From Tethya wilhelma (lineage: Eukaryota; Porifera; Demospongiae; Tethyida; Tethyidae): DNA of 64,000 bases. Under the pieces are notes generated by a model that did not search any database, was not told where the DNA came from, and saw only the letters and a program-made list of their open reading frames with translations. The position numbers and the translations under genes are program-made. The stretch spans positions 251,568 through 315,567 of the forward strand of contig CAXIPT010000019.1 of the NCBI GenBank assembly GCA_964030475.1, written 5' to 3'. This document shows, in pieces, positions 36,741 to 48,727 of this stretch. Every line of letters begins with the position of its first letter. Within the stretch, counting starts at the first letter, position 1.

Positions 36741-37457
36741 GCTTCTCACTAAATAATTTTAGTCCCCACGTGGCTGGCTGTGGTAATATTCAGCATGTAC
36801 TGTACATGATCTAATTAAGATACGGAGAGTATACGGACNCATACATGGGGTACACGTGATCACATTACATACGTAACAAAATTTTCCAGCGGGAATTGTA
36901 CACGTCATCATTCAAGATGGCCACTCAATAGGAAATGTATTCTGTATTAACAGTTGTATTGAGTGTTTACACACTAATGACTGGGCTCATTATTGTAAAA
37001 GATGTTAAAATATTGTTAATTTTCTCATAAATTTTGACCATCACAAGCAGGATAGAATTCTACTGTATAGACTGCAAGCACTGTAGGGAAAAAATTATGG
37101 TGTGTACAGTGTGGTGCAATGTCAAGAAAGCAAGGTGACAACCTCAAATGTTGATCCAGTCCTGAAGGAAGTGTCTCCTTTCATGGAGTGATAACCAGTT
37201 TATCTGCAACGAAATGTGGACGTAAGTCAGGAACCTATTTTGACGGAGTAATGACAGATGGGGACATTGTTGGTTTCAGTAGCCCACAGCAAAAGAAGTT
37301 GAAGGAGTTGCACGTGCAACCTCTTTGAGGGATGTGAAGAATACGAAGATCATCCTCAAAGGAACTACCACGATCTCGCATTCCAGCCCAATCTTTGAGA
37401 AGATTACTGTTGATATGAAACTAATAAAGTGCAGCCAACCTGTAGTGATGAAGGGCT

Positions 37458-38138
37458 CAGTGTAGTTAAGGATGGCTAAGGCGCTAATTATATACAAACC
37501 CTTTCGTGTTTTGACTATACTTTGTAGTTAGACAACCAAACTAGATAATCATGGTACTTTAATGTACTTGATGTAAATTGTGAAAATGAAAGTCAGAAAA
37601 TTATTGTGGGCGTGGCCACACTAAAAAATACATACTTTGAATGCTAACGCTCATTGTATTGGTCCAATTTTTTTTCTTACAAGTAGATCTCAAATATAAG
37701 ATATCAGATCTGCCTGGAAATTTGGGTACAGATTAATTGTTTTTTAAGATATAATCAATACGCATATATAATTAGGTGTGCAATATTTAGAAATTGGCAT
37801 GTTTTTCTCCGTATCTATCCAAATATTTTCCTGGGACCAAATTTCCAGGCAGTTTCTAAATCATAGTGATAAATACAATATTCTGACAAATTTTCACATT
37901 CTGAAAACCACCGTTAGCTTTCAGCATTTTTGCTTAAAGATTTTGCAGAGTGACCATCCTCCTGCCCCACCCCGAAAGGTCACATGACACTGACACTTGT
38001 AAATGTTATGCACCTTTGGTCAAATAATACATATAAAGTGGAAGTTGGTGAGTAAACAATATTTCTGCAAAAATATGCACACCATAAAATATACATTAAT
38101 TGACTATTTTAAAAGTTAAGGCAGCCTTAACTACACTG
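37458..38138. mobile_element. Non-autonomous hAT-like insertion (681 bp) in the OB-fold gene
   Basis: The ends CAGTGTAGTTAAGG and CCTTAACTACACTG are inverted repeats. Flanks gaagggct and aggggggc are an imperfect 8-base duplication of the interrupted codons. No transposase is inside; an internal inverted pair lies around 37707 and 37845. Confidence 0.78.
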
Positions 38139-38477
38139 AGGGGGGCAAGATGAAACAAGATGTCACAGTTGCGGATAGAAGTGCCTCAGCCAGTCTCATT
38201 CTGTGGGAAGAAAACATCGGCAGGGTCAAAGTGAACAAAAGTTATATCACGAATTTGATAGTTGGTGAGTATGCGAGTGCTAAATTTTTTACCCTGAGTC
38301 AAGACGGTGAATTAGTAATTTCTTCGATTGTGAGTGTTGAGTGTGTCTCGCTAAACATTGATGACAAGACGTACACAGATGTGGATGTCGTCGGTGTAGT
38401 ATGAATCGACAAATTTACACTCTCCGCTGTTCCTCTCGAATTGAGCTTTTGAGTCCTCCTTTAGACTGGTGTATTAA

Positions 38478-39089
38478 GGTTACGGGGTACATTCTGTTAT
38501 GAATATTTAATGAGCAAAAATAAAAAGTTTCTTTTTGGCAAATTACTGCAGCAATTTCCTGCCAAATTTTAAACAACAGCTTAGACAGTTATTCTTTTTA
38601 ACTTTCAGGCCTAAACAGCGAAAAGACAACCTCAGCAGGCTTACTACACTCAGAGATACCAACAGAAAGAGTAGCCAAAAATTTTTGGCGTCAGTTTATT
38701 TCAAGAGGCAACGTTCCAGATCGACTATGGGAGCTTATTTCCAACTCTCTGCAGGGCCAGATCTATTCGGTTGGCTTCTCTTTCGTATAGTATGAAAAAA
38801 ATGGTAGCTCAAACTTACTTCTTGTCGTGATTCTGCAGCAGAAGCGAAGACAAAAGCTGCCGTTTCTCTGTCGTTGAACGTGCTGTCAAATTTCTTTTTA
38901 GACCTGGCCCTGCCCACATACAATCCGGTTAAAAAGAGCCACTTTATACGGTCACACGCGGAATACTTTGGAAAAAAACTGACGCCAAAAAATCATGCCA
39001 ACAGTTTTGCACAAGTTGCGGTTTGCTCCGCACTAAAATAACTACGCATACTCATTAAAATATTCATGAGCAAACAATAGCCCGTAACC
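38478..39089. mobile_element. TTAA-type insertion (612 bp) in the OB-fold gene
   Basis: The inverted ends GGTTACGGG / CCCGTAACC are flanked by TTAA at 38474-38477 and 39090-39093. The TTAA duplication is characteristic of piggyBac and Kolobok superfamilies. It is non-autonomous. Removing it with one TTAA restores C-I-K-E-E-C in the host frame. Confidence 0.85.
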
Positions 39090-39259
39090 TTAAAGAAGAG
39101 TGCCAGATGCTGCGAAGAATGGACATAGGGAAAGAGACCATCTCTACATCCTTGCTGGTGTTGAGCATTGGCAATGTGTTTACTCTTGATGCTGGTGAAC
39201 CAATTCTGTGTCGGATAGTCAAAGAAGACATCACAGAGTCTTCTTTGCTTACCTGTTAA

Positions 39260-40660
39260 ATGACAAATGTATTGGAACTGACATAACTGAAATTGTTATA
39301 TAGTTTGGTTTTGACTATAACATATTATTCTAGTATAATAGGTGAACATGGAGACAAAATCGACTACTTGAGTCAATGTAGTTATAAGCTCTTCTATTGA
39401 TGATGTGGGGGATCTATACATGAATACTACTAGGAGTACACATTGTGCAAAATAGTGCCTCGTGCTAGCTTTGCATTCACCACTGGTAATAGTATTGATA
39501 TGTGACGATGATGCAGTGAGCAATCATAGTGTTATGAGTCACTGACTCGTAGATATACATGTCATTGGGTGTAAAGACCTCCTGTCATATGCCACTAAGC
39601 TAGAAGAGTGGAAGACCACTTGATCAGGCTGAGATGCTCAAGCTGCTAGTTGACTGTGCCAGTCAATGAGAAATACATGCACATAGTTGTTATCAGCCAT
39701 TACATGCATTCCAAAATGACGTGATGTCACATCAGAACTAATTGCATTCCTAAAATGTGACAGGACATACACGGGCAAACTGAGCCATAAGTCGTGATTG
39801 GATGCCTCGCGCTAAGGTGCTCGGTAATTACCAAATGTTTCGCATTTGTTAAAAATACTCTTATCATAGGCATTTAATTCCAGGAGTAACAAATGGGAGT
39901 GCACAGTCAGGTTGAAAAATATTGTTAACACTTATCAACACTCCACCCTTACTGCTCTGTCAGATATACACAACATGGTCTTGGTGTAATACTGGGGAAG
40001 GCTGGGGAGGGCTTAACCATGTTTCACAGAAGCACAGTACACTAGCACAATGTAGCATTTTATCATTTTCAATATCAATTAAGGGTGGATTATAGCATAG
40101 TACACGATAATTTTTCTATATTTGTAGCATGATTATAATTTACTCAAAACAAGTGATTTATGTATCAAAATGAAGCTGATTGGATTTGGTTTACAGCAGA
40201 ATGACTAATTTTGCATAGCTCCCTTCTAGGTTAGGTTACAGCACATCAAAGTTTTTTCCTGGTTTTATTTGAGGTACAAAAACACAACATCCATTCAGTA
40301 CTATCCACTTCCTAATTTGGTACCACTTAGACAAACCACTAATATGTTAATTGAATGGAGTGTATCTCAAGAATGGATTTTTAAGAAATTTTTAACTTAT
40401 GCATGTAACAACCCAGGCTCTTGAGGCATGTAAACTATGAATAACTACCATAAGAGGTCACCATACAAAATTTTAATTTATTCAATTGAAAGGGCATAAA
40501 AAAATAATTCAAATGATATATTAACAGTAAATTTATGACAAATTATGGCCTAGTTATATGTACCAACAACGTGAATTTTTAGATTTCTAGAAAACAGCTA
40601 TAGAAGATACAGAGTATGAATGTACATGTTTTTTAAACAATATTTTCTTTTTCCTTTGAG
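39260..40660. other. No recognised feature
   Basis: No conserved frame, repeat or RNA gene could be assigned. Confidence 0.35.
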
Positions 40661-40667
40661 GATTTGG

Positions 40668-42493
40668 CTAGAACCCCCCTGCTTCATAAGTGATGCCCTC
40701 TTTTATAACATGTGCCTCCTCTGCACCTTTCTCTGCTGCCCGCTTCAATTTCCTCTGCTGCTTGATCCTCATACTCTCTGTAGCAACTGCCCTCTTAATA
40801 CGAGTAGAATCCCTCTGCTCAAGATGAGTAGTGCAAAGAGGACCAGCATGAATGCCCATACGCTCCAGGATAGACAGTAGAGCCTTCCTGCCACTGTTGA
40901 ACACAAGGACAGCGTGACTGGTAGCGATATCAATGGTGGCCCTGCCAACAAATTCGGTCTTAGGTGCCCGAGCTCAAACCAATTTGTTAAAGCTTTCATT
41001 TCTATTTTGAGTGGCCCCAAGTAAACATTTCCGTAGCAGTTCTTCCTTGCATAGATCCTCAAAAATGGGCTTGAGGTACTTCTCAAAGTCAGCAGGTGTA
41101 TGTGGTGGAATTTCACCCTGATTGAGTGCTAGTGCCCGTTGGTACTTACACCAGCTATCAGCTCCCTCTGGGCAACAATGGTGCTGAGGTCTTTGATCAG
41201 ATGAGAGAGAGTGATAGAATACTGCCCAACAAGCCTTCTTCATTCCAGCAAGGTCATTGGTATGGCTGCGAATAGCATTCCCATAGTAAACCTGCAGGTG
41301 TGCATACATGCAGTAGCATGAAATAGAAAGTAGAAATTGTTCTTTGTAAACAAACCTGAAGGAGATCTACTGTCTTATCATTGATTGTCCCACGAATGCA
41401 CTTTTCTTCTGCCTCGACTATCTCAGTTTTCAGATCCACAATCTTATCAGAAGCAAATGGTTTGCTCTTCCCCCCTTTTTTACCCTTCTTTTGGCACTTC
41501 CCCCCTTTTTTACCCTTCTTTTGGCACTTCCCCTGCACCTCTGCCTGTGCTTCCTTCAGCATCTCCTTCAGCTTGGTCACCTTGTTCCTAGCTGCCTTCT
41601 TATCAATCCCTATTACCTTCAAAAAAGGGAAAAAGAAGAATGATTATCATAGCACAATGCACTAATGTGTAGTATAATTATAGTATGAAGTTAGCCATGA
41701 ATGTCCAAAAATGATTGGCAATGCTTACTTTCTTGACATCACGCAGACGTTTACCCAGTCGCTTTTGTACATGACCTACACACTCGTGTTTTACTATGGT
41801 CACATCTTCACCATAAGGTTTCACCTCATTTAGGTGCTGGATTGTCTTCGAATCGCCGTCACTGATGACTGAAGTGTACCTGGTGAATATAGATGGACAA
41901 AAAAAATCAAACTGAATATTCAAACAAAATTATCATTTCCTCTTACCTCACATGAAGGTTTTCAATCGATCTGTTGAATATCTCTGTTGCTGCCTCGCAT
42001 TCCATAGCAGGTGAAGAACCGTGATCGTTGCAGGCACACTCCTCCTGATGGCCCTCCCACCACTTAGCAAACTCCTCCGACTCAGGATTCATCTTCTGGC
42101 GAGCACAAACAATACAGCGTTTTGACTTGATCTCATAATCAAGAACTTGCCCAGTCTCCCAGGCAATAATCACCACGACTCCATATGTAGCAGTAAAACC
42201 ACGCTTCGACCACGTTCCGTCACAAGTGACAGCAACATCAATGACATTTGTGAGTCCGACTCCACGCAGTTCATGAAGGTGTGCAGAAGCAGCACGCATA
42301 TTTCAGATGCTGCCTCTGTAGAGAACATGGCCAGAACCTTATTGTGTTCACTGAAGGAGGCAGGGGTCACTGGAGGAAGCATATCCATCATACCACAGAA
42401 GGATTCCAGGCTAGCATGCCCTCTTCCTATTGTTCGCATTGCTCTGGCATTCAGAGACTTTGCATTGGAGGCATAAGGATTTGATATCTTCAC
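40668..42493 (-). pseudogene. Mutator-like transposase gene, four exons, truncated
   Basis: Exons are 42493-41947, 41879-41729, 41616-41356 and 41291-40668, all GT-AG in phase. The product contains VTCDGTWSKRGF (first catalytic Asp), a Cys/His cluster (CIVCARQ...ECACNDHGSS), SDGDSK (second Asp), ECVGHVQKRLG, a Lys/Gly-rich repeated insert (KGKKGGKCQK) and NESFNKLV. This matches the Mutator-like transposase domain common in invertebrates. Damage: the 5' end is cut by the N at 42494, a one-base shift lies near 42299, and an in-frame TGA sits at 40974-40976 where the family usually has Trp. The frame continues beyond the TGA to 40668, rich in Arg/Lys. Confidence 0.82.
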
Positions 42494-42494
42494 C

Positions 42495-42569
42495 NTCTTG
42501 TTTGCGTTCTTTTTACGATTTAGCCATTCCTGTGTCTCATTACATTTCCAATGTTTTTTGTACTTGTAT
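42495..42569. repeat. Right arm of a foldback MITE M1
   Basis: It starts immediately after the N at 42494 with cttgtttgcgttc and runs to gtttttt/gtacttg, as in the copy at 21250-21482. It appears inserted in the transposon end that follows. Confidence 0.78.
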
Positions 42570-42993
42570 ACATAAGTTTGAAACCTTAGCTGTCATTAAT
42601 TCTTGAGATACTCACCTAACATAATAGGACCCCAAAAAGGTGTAAATGTACGTATTGTATATGATACCAATGTACGCAAGCAACATCAAACATTTTATAT
42701 GGTGGAAAAACTGTATACAAAAGTTGTATCAAAGTCCCAGACCTTAGCATAGGCTTTTTTCGCACCTAACCGATTTTCAAGTATAAAGCATTTTTGTCAT
42801 GTTAATTGATTACTGTATCCTCGTAACGTAAGGTTGCCATGTAAACATTTTCTAATATGTTATACCTCAATCATCCACCCACACTAGAGACCTTCAAACA
42901 AGCTTTAAACTATTCTAATTTTAATATATTTCTATTTTTAATGTAATCACCCACAAATTCATTGAATTCTACTCTATAGACTGCAAGCATTGT
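42570..42993 (-). mobile_element. Inverted left-end fragment of the DDE/HIRAN transposon
   Basis: It is the complement of 31305-31740 with moderate divergence. It ends in the TIR at 42965-42993 (GAATTCTACTCTATAG...) followed by TA. It carries no coding part. Confidence 0.82.
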
Positions 42994-43379
42994 AAGTTCT
43001 AAGTGTTTTAATGGATGGATATTTTGGAATGGTAACATAGAAGGTGAGTTATTCACATGAGAAGCTAAATAAAAACCCTCAAAAATGCTTTCTTGCAGCT
43101 AACTAACAAAATACTAGCTAAGGACAGATTCCATCCGCTGAAAATTTAGATTGTACCTTAAAGTTATCTTTGAAATACTCTAGGTCTCTTGTTCAAATGA
43201 TCTTCCTTGACCGCCAACTCAGTTTTTATATAGCCCAATAAAATATTCATTTATTCGACAATTATAAAATATTTTCAGTTAATTATCAAATAAAAATACT
43301 CATATACTTATACTCATATACTCAAATACTAACTTTTGCTAGCTTTGCTTTATTAACCCTTGGCGTGTACATGTGCAGC

Positions 43380-43560
43380 AAGAGTTACGGTAGTCGTTTT
43401 GTATGTCTGGTCTGTCTGACAGATTTTTTCTGTACTCTATATCTCAAGAACGGAAGGCCCAGTCTTCAAAAGCGGCACACTAAGGTAAAATAATTGATAT
43501 TATCTAAAAAAAAACACTTTTCAGCCTCTCTGAACGCTAAGCTTCGAGGCCACACCTGCT
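43380..43560. repeat. Repeat family R5, inverted copy
   Basis: It shares ttacggtagtcgttttg and gtctgtctgac with the complement of 22630-22900. Confidence 0.5.
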
Positions 43561-44689
43561 ATTCACGCCCATTTCTTAGTGTGCGTTATTTAGAATAGAC
43601 TAATTTTCACTTGGCAGAAGCACATAAAGGAGTTGAGAGGCAACCAACTTACTTTGTAGGCAAGTTTAGCACGCAATAATACTATACTCTAACTACTAGC
43701 CTCCTGGTCTGGCAGGGCATCCGTCCTAATCAGTGGTTAAAATTATCATGAGTAATTGTAGCTAGTATCCTTTGCTGGCTCCACTGTTACTGTACTGGAA
43801 GCTAGATTGTCATGTGTGACAATGTATTCTATTGCTAGAGCGCCAAGGGTTAAGCACCTTGGTGCCTTTATTGTCTACATTATTTGCAGCTGAATTTCAT
43901 GCAAAATTAGGTGCAACAACAGTCCTTAAGTGCCCTGATCTCTCAAATATGGGTGGTTGATCCCTAGTTGGTAGACACTAATCTTATTATGCACTGCTTC
44001 CAGCTGCTGTATGAGGCTAATGTTGTCCGCCAGCAGCTCCTTCATCTTGCTTCGACTTGACCTTTTCTACCAGCTTCCTTGGGAATGGAGCTGCTGACGG
44101 TGAGATAACCATCCCAGAATGGAGTGCTCTGGGGTGTTAAGGCCCGGGTCAATGCACAAAATACTGAAAAACAATGTAACTTTGACAGACCATTCAAAAG
44201 TTTCTAAAACTTCCAGGACTATCATAGTAGAATTATATGAAACTACAATGAATATGTAGTTGATTAATTATTAAAGTTAGTNAGTACTTCACTTGAAAGA
44301 AAGAAAGTTTATTGCTGTCAATCTTGTTGAGCGACTGCATGAAAGCTGGAGCGGGGTAGCCAAGAGAATTCCGATATTTTACACAAGACTCCTTACCACA
44401 AGATAATGTCAACTTTTCAGCTCAATTACAAATCCTAAGATCTGGAGCTGAATCAGATAAGCCACCAAATGAAAACAGCATATGCATTGACAGGTAATGC
44501 ATTGTCAATAATATATGAAATGAGTACAAATTCAGGCCAAATTAATTAAAGTACTAGTCTGTGAATGCAATATGTATTACTCTATACAATGTCATATAAT
44601 GTGGTATACATGATCTTCATGAGTGATCTCATTATCATGATATCAATATTTTTTTGTATACCAGTATAATTTTTTTCCTGTGGATATTT
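43561..44689. other. No recognised gene
   Basis: A short minus-strand frame near 44080-43950 (MKELLADNISLIQQLE) looks amphipathic but is isolated. A single N at 44282 marks an assembly break. Confidence 0.3.
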
Positions 44690-45560
44690 ATAATTATGTA
44701 TAATCATACGTACGGTAGTACGTATACTAGGAATGCGGGTCGCGTGTCCCATTGACACAATACAAAATGTTCAAGCTTATAAATTTTCAGAGAAAGATAG
44801 CTAAGCCTTCAAACATGTTTAGAGGCCTCCCTAGACAATTTTCTAACTGTATGCAGGGGCGTAACCAGGATTTAGAGTAAGAGGGTGCTAAAATCGCCGA
44901 AAATTTTGGGGTGCCACGCCCACTTTGAGGTCACGTGATCGATATCGTGACCTTTGAACTATAGAGCGGGTGCAATCAACGTCATCAAAAACCGGAAGTA
45001 TTTTGAGTGATACTAGAAATAGTTATTTTTGCCATACGGAAGTAAATGACAGCTGCTCGTTTCTCCGTATTGCTCTGTACATTTTTGCCATACGGAAGTG
45101 ACTCATTTTACGTAATTGCACCCGCTCTATTGCTGAAAGCAAACTGCTGAGCGCTTTCGATCAACCTAGCGTGAATTAAACTGTTCTGAAGTTTGTTTAT
45201 CAAGAGCTTAGGCCTAAATGAGCTTGGAAAATAGCTTCTAACAACAAACAAGTAAGAAAAAATTATTCTAAAAGCTTGATTACTTATTAATAACTCCAAT
45301 TATTAAATATTTTTGCGCTTCCGGTCAGCGGCAAAGGGGGTGCTCGAGCACCCAAAGCACCCCCCCCTGGCTACGCCGCTGGTATGGACCAACAAAACTC
45401 ATAAAAGCTTCCTTGAGCACCCTGGAGAGAGCGCTGTCGGGAAGCCAGATCAATGCAATTTTGTTTTCTCCTTCCTTCCTTTGTGACTTACTTGAACGCG
45501 ATTTCCAGAGACAGTCTGCACTAAGACCTCAATTTTACCTGATTCGCGCATCCGGTCTGG
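44690..45560 (+). repeat. Repeat family R3, interrupted by a MITE
   Basis: R3 starts with the palindrome tacgtacggtagtacgta and continues cccattgacacaatacaaaa. It is cut at 44853 and resumes at 45382. The homologous R3 copy at 48100-48292 crosses the same point without the insert. Confidence 0.75.
44854..45381. mobile_element. MITE with CAGGGGCGTAACC ends and 5-bp duplication (528 bp)
   Basis: The termini CAGGGGCGTAACCAGG and CCTGGCTACGCCGCTG are inverted. GTATG is duplicated at 44849-44853 and 45382-45386. There is no transposase inside. The termini resemble the element at 27056-27413. Confidence 0.88.
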
Positions 45561-48099
45561 TTTGTATTAGACCATAGGGAGAAAAATGTCTGCGTTTTTA
45601 TAGGTTTTTTGAATGTTCATATTTTTCTTGTGATGGTCATTCTGAAGCTCCTTTTTGTTAAATCATGTTCTTTAAAACTTTGTAAACCTATATATGCTAT
45701 CAAACTGGGCTAGACTTCAAATCCCCTGCTAATAAAGGAGAAGGCGCCTGGGGGGTGCTGAGCAGTACAGCCATGTTCAGTTCACTGGACAAGGTGATGC
45801 AAAATATGGCAGAAGCCTCATCTTCTGTCAAAAGGTTAGTTACCTCCAAGAGTATACTCGAGTGAGAACAGAAAGTAATAGACTTATTATGATCGAAAAC
45901 ATACTGTATCAAAAATCGATAGTATTACCACTTTTATGACACCAATAAGAAAAAAAATCCACCTTGGACTACTTTACTTTTTGTAGAAACAAACTAGACT
46001 TTTCTACGCTCTCTGGTTCAGTCACCACAACTCTCCAAACACACGAGGTACAAGCGAGGTAGCCATCTTGGTCAACTTCAGAAGACTGGACAAGCTGATG
46101 CAAATTATCCTACAAATCTCATTTCCTGTACACACTGTGGATAAGACCTTGCCAGTGTAGAGAAATGCAACTGCAAACTCCTAGAATTACAGCAAGCTTA
46201 CCAGCTGTGACGTCATACATGGGTGTTCAATTTTGATTACATAATTGGTATACCAACACGCGCGAATACATTCTTGTGGCATGCCGCATGCTCTACAATC
46301 GAGTAGCGACGAGTGTTTGGTTTTGAACAGGCTTCAAAGGCAGGTATGTAGATGACATAAATAAAGTAATTGCATCAATGTTACAACTGAAATAAACTTT
46401 ATTGTAGGAGAGTCTTCACTGTTTTCTGTCAGACTGGATTTGTGTGCATTATGTGGAAATACAACCTAGTTCTTCTTGCAACTCTGGTTGTGTTTGGAGA
46501 TGATATAGCTTTCAAATCAAGCAATCTATGGAGAAATAGTAAACAATACAATTAGTTTTAATATAAATAAATCTTTTTATAGAAAATTTCTGACTATACA
46601 GTGCAAGCAATACAATGTGAGAGATACACCATCAGTGTGTGCCAGACAAATATTGCATATTCAACAGGTACGATAAAATCTTTTAGACAACAAGCCAGGG
46701 TTGAAATCATAGTAAATAAAATCTTATCCATTATGATCATACAGAGTGTGGGCTGGCCAGCATTATCTATCTACAACTAGTGAAGGCAATTGTGCTTCTT
46801 CTACTTCTCTATGTTGTGTGCGTGCGTAACCTACATGACAGCATTACACTGCTACGATATTCCACACTGTTTGCTGTTCACGGTATTGGATGTGTTGTTG
46901 TACTAGTACTTTATGTAATAACTGGGGTAGATCTACCACTAACAACAAAGCCACCATCTAATGTTCGACCCATCAATCCAACAACTTCCAATATTTCAAC
47001 TAAGACAAGGCCTGTGCATTCAAAAAAGCGTCCCTCACGTAATAATCCTGAAGATAGCGATAGTGGCAATGAAACGCCAAACCCTAAACGTAGACGTACT
47101 TTCAAGTACCATCCTGAGAGAGAATATTGTCTTTCTTGTGCATTGTGGCAACAATCCGGTAGTGACCCAAAGTTGGAAAAATACCATCCAGTTAGAAAGT
47201 CTAGGCATCCTGGTTCAGAATCCGTACAGTTTTCACGGTATGCTTCATTTGACAATGTGATATTCAACTTGCAAAGTAATGACTGTGTGTGTGAGGCATG
47301 CTATAAAGACTATGCCAGAAACAAAAACAATAAAGAGAACTCAATACCAAGATGGGCTAGAGTGAAGAGAGATTTTTATGAACAAACAAAAGAACCCACC
47401 CCAAAACACTGCATATACTGTTGTGGGGATGTGTGTGAGTGTGAAAGAATACAGAATTGGGGTCCAGAAAATTGGTACGGTGATGATAGTATCAACACTT
47501 GGAAGAAATACTTATCACTAAATAACATAGTTGATTACAACATTGGTGAGGGCATAAACCACGTGTGCCGTAAACATTACAGACGGCTATTTGATCTAAA
47601 GAAATCTAGGGCATGTACAGTGTGTCAATCTACTTACAGTTCTTCAAAATGGAAGCTGGTTTGTGACGTTGCTGATGATTCAGAAAAAGTATCACAAGAA
47701 TTTTCTTTAGAATCAGGATCTGTTCAGTTTTTTAAGTGGATATGTGACCATTGTTGTTCATGTCTTTGTGATGATGCTGACTTGATTGCAAAACTTCACG
47801 ACGCTCAACAATCAGATGATCCAATAACATTAATCCGATCAAAGATTCTTCTCAAAATGGAGGAAACCCTAAAAACAGAAGGCATTGTTTTTACCAAAGA
47901 TATTATGAGTGAATACAGATCCAGTTTGCATTGAAATAATGTCAGAAAAGAACACCATAACCAACTCTGTAATTCTCTGACAAAGTACATCAGCACAATA
48001 ACGAAAGATAGATATGACACATATGTACCCTCATTTGGTAACGCCAGCTTAGGAAAAGCTATATACAATCGCAAATTGTTCACAGCACATTCAGTGGTG

Positions 48100-48292
48100 T
48101 ATGTATCATACGTACGGTAGTACGTATAGTAGGAATGGGTCGACTGTCCCATTGACACAATACAAAATGTTCATGCTTATAAACTTTCAGGGAAACAAGG
48201 CTAAGCCTTCAAATGCATTTTATAGCCTCTCCCAGACAGTTTACTTACTGTATTAACCAAGAAAACTGGCAGAAAGTTTCTGGAGCACTCTG
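48100..48292 (+). repeat. Repeat R3 copy, uninterrupted
   Basis: It starts tcatacgtacggtagtacgt and continues cccattgacacaatacaaaa to gagcactctg before the gap. It gives the empty-site comparison for the MITE at 44854. Confidence 0.8.
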
Positions 48293-48727
48293 NNNNNNNN
48301 NNNNNNNNNNNNNNNNNNNNNNNNNNNNNNNNNNNNNNNNNNNNNNNNNNNNNNNNNNNNNNNNNNNNNNNNNNNNNNNNNNNNNNNNNNNNNNNNNNNN
48401 NNNNNNNNNNNNNNNNNNNNNNNNNNNNNNNNNNNNNNNNNNNNNNNNNNNNNNNNNNNNNNNNNNNNNNNNNNNNNNNNNNNNNNNNNNNNNNNNNNNN
48501 NNNNNNNNNNNNNNNNNNNNNNNNNNNNNNNNNNNNNNNNNNNNNNNNNNNNNNNNNNNNNNNNNNNNNNNNNNNNNNNNNNNNNNNNNNNNNNNNNNNN
48601 NNNNNNNNNNNNNNNNNNNNNNNNNNNNNNNNNNNNNNNNNNNNNNNNNNNNNNNNNNNNNNNNNNNNNNNNNNNNNNNNNNNNNNNNNNNNNNNNNNNN
48701 NNNNNNNNNNNNNNNNNNNNNNNNNNN
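48293..48727. other. Assembly gap (435 N)
   Basis: Unsequenced bases. Open frames that span it are meaningless. Confidence 1.

Larger units (their letters stand above)
31305..37083. mobile_element. TA-flanked DDE transposon encoding a DDE transposase and a HIRAN-like protein; contains an extra partial copy
   Basis: The left TIR is at 31305-31333 (CAGTGCTTGCAGTC...) after TA at 31303-31304. Matching right TIRs end at 36140 and at 37083, each followed by TA. A HIRAN-like gene runs rightward (31914-33044) and a DDE transposase runs leftward (34676-33100), tail to tail. Single-N breaks at 34760 and 36839 share an 18-base overlap on their outer sides. The natural element is therefore probably 31305-34759 joined to 36840-37083 (about 3.7 kb), and 34761-36838 is a second copy or a misplaced contig. 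A third, inverted end of the family is at 42570-42993. TA duplications and CAG termini place it near the IS630/Tc1/mariner group. Confidence 0.78.
37110..39259 (+). pseudogene. OB-fold / RPA-like protein gene interrupted by two transposons
   Basis: Three collinear coding segments remain. At 37110-37457: GVITSLSATKCGRKSG...DGVMTDGD and, after a one-base shift near 37312, TSLRDVKNTKIILKG. At 38139-38477: KQDVTVADRSASASLILWEEN, a classic OB-fold strand pattern, then Cys residues of a zinc ribbon. At 39094-39259: EECQMLRRMD to a TAA stop at 39257-39259. Removing the insertions at 37458-38138 and 38478-39089 restores continuity. OB-fold single-stranded-DNA-binding proteins of this type are frequent, often repeat-associated, in sponge and cnidarian genomes; Helitrons also carry RPA-like genes. 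Function here is lost. Confidence 0.7.

Noticed and set aside
41381..41665. Plus-strand frames rich in Phe/Pro
   Set aside because: They are shadows of the Lys/Gly repeats of the Mutator-like transposase exon.
43950..44080. Short amphipathic frame MKELLADNISL on the minus strand
   Set aside because: Only about 45 codons, isolated, with no splice partner or homologue I can name.
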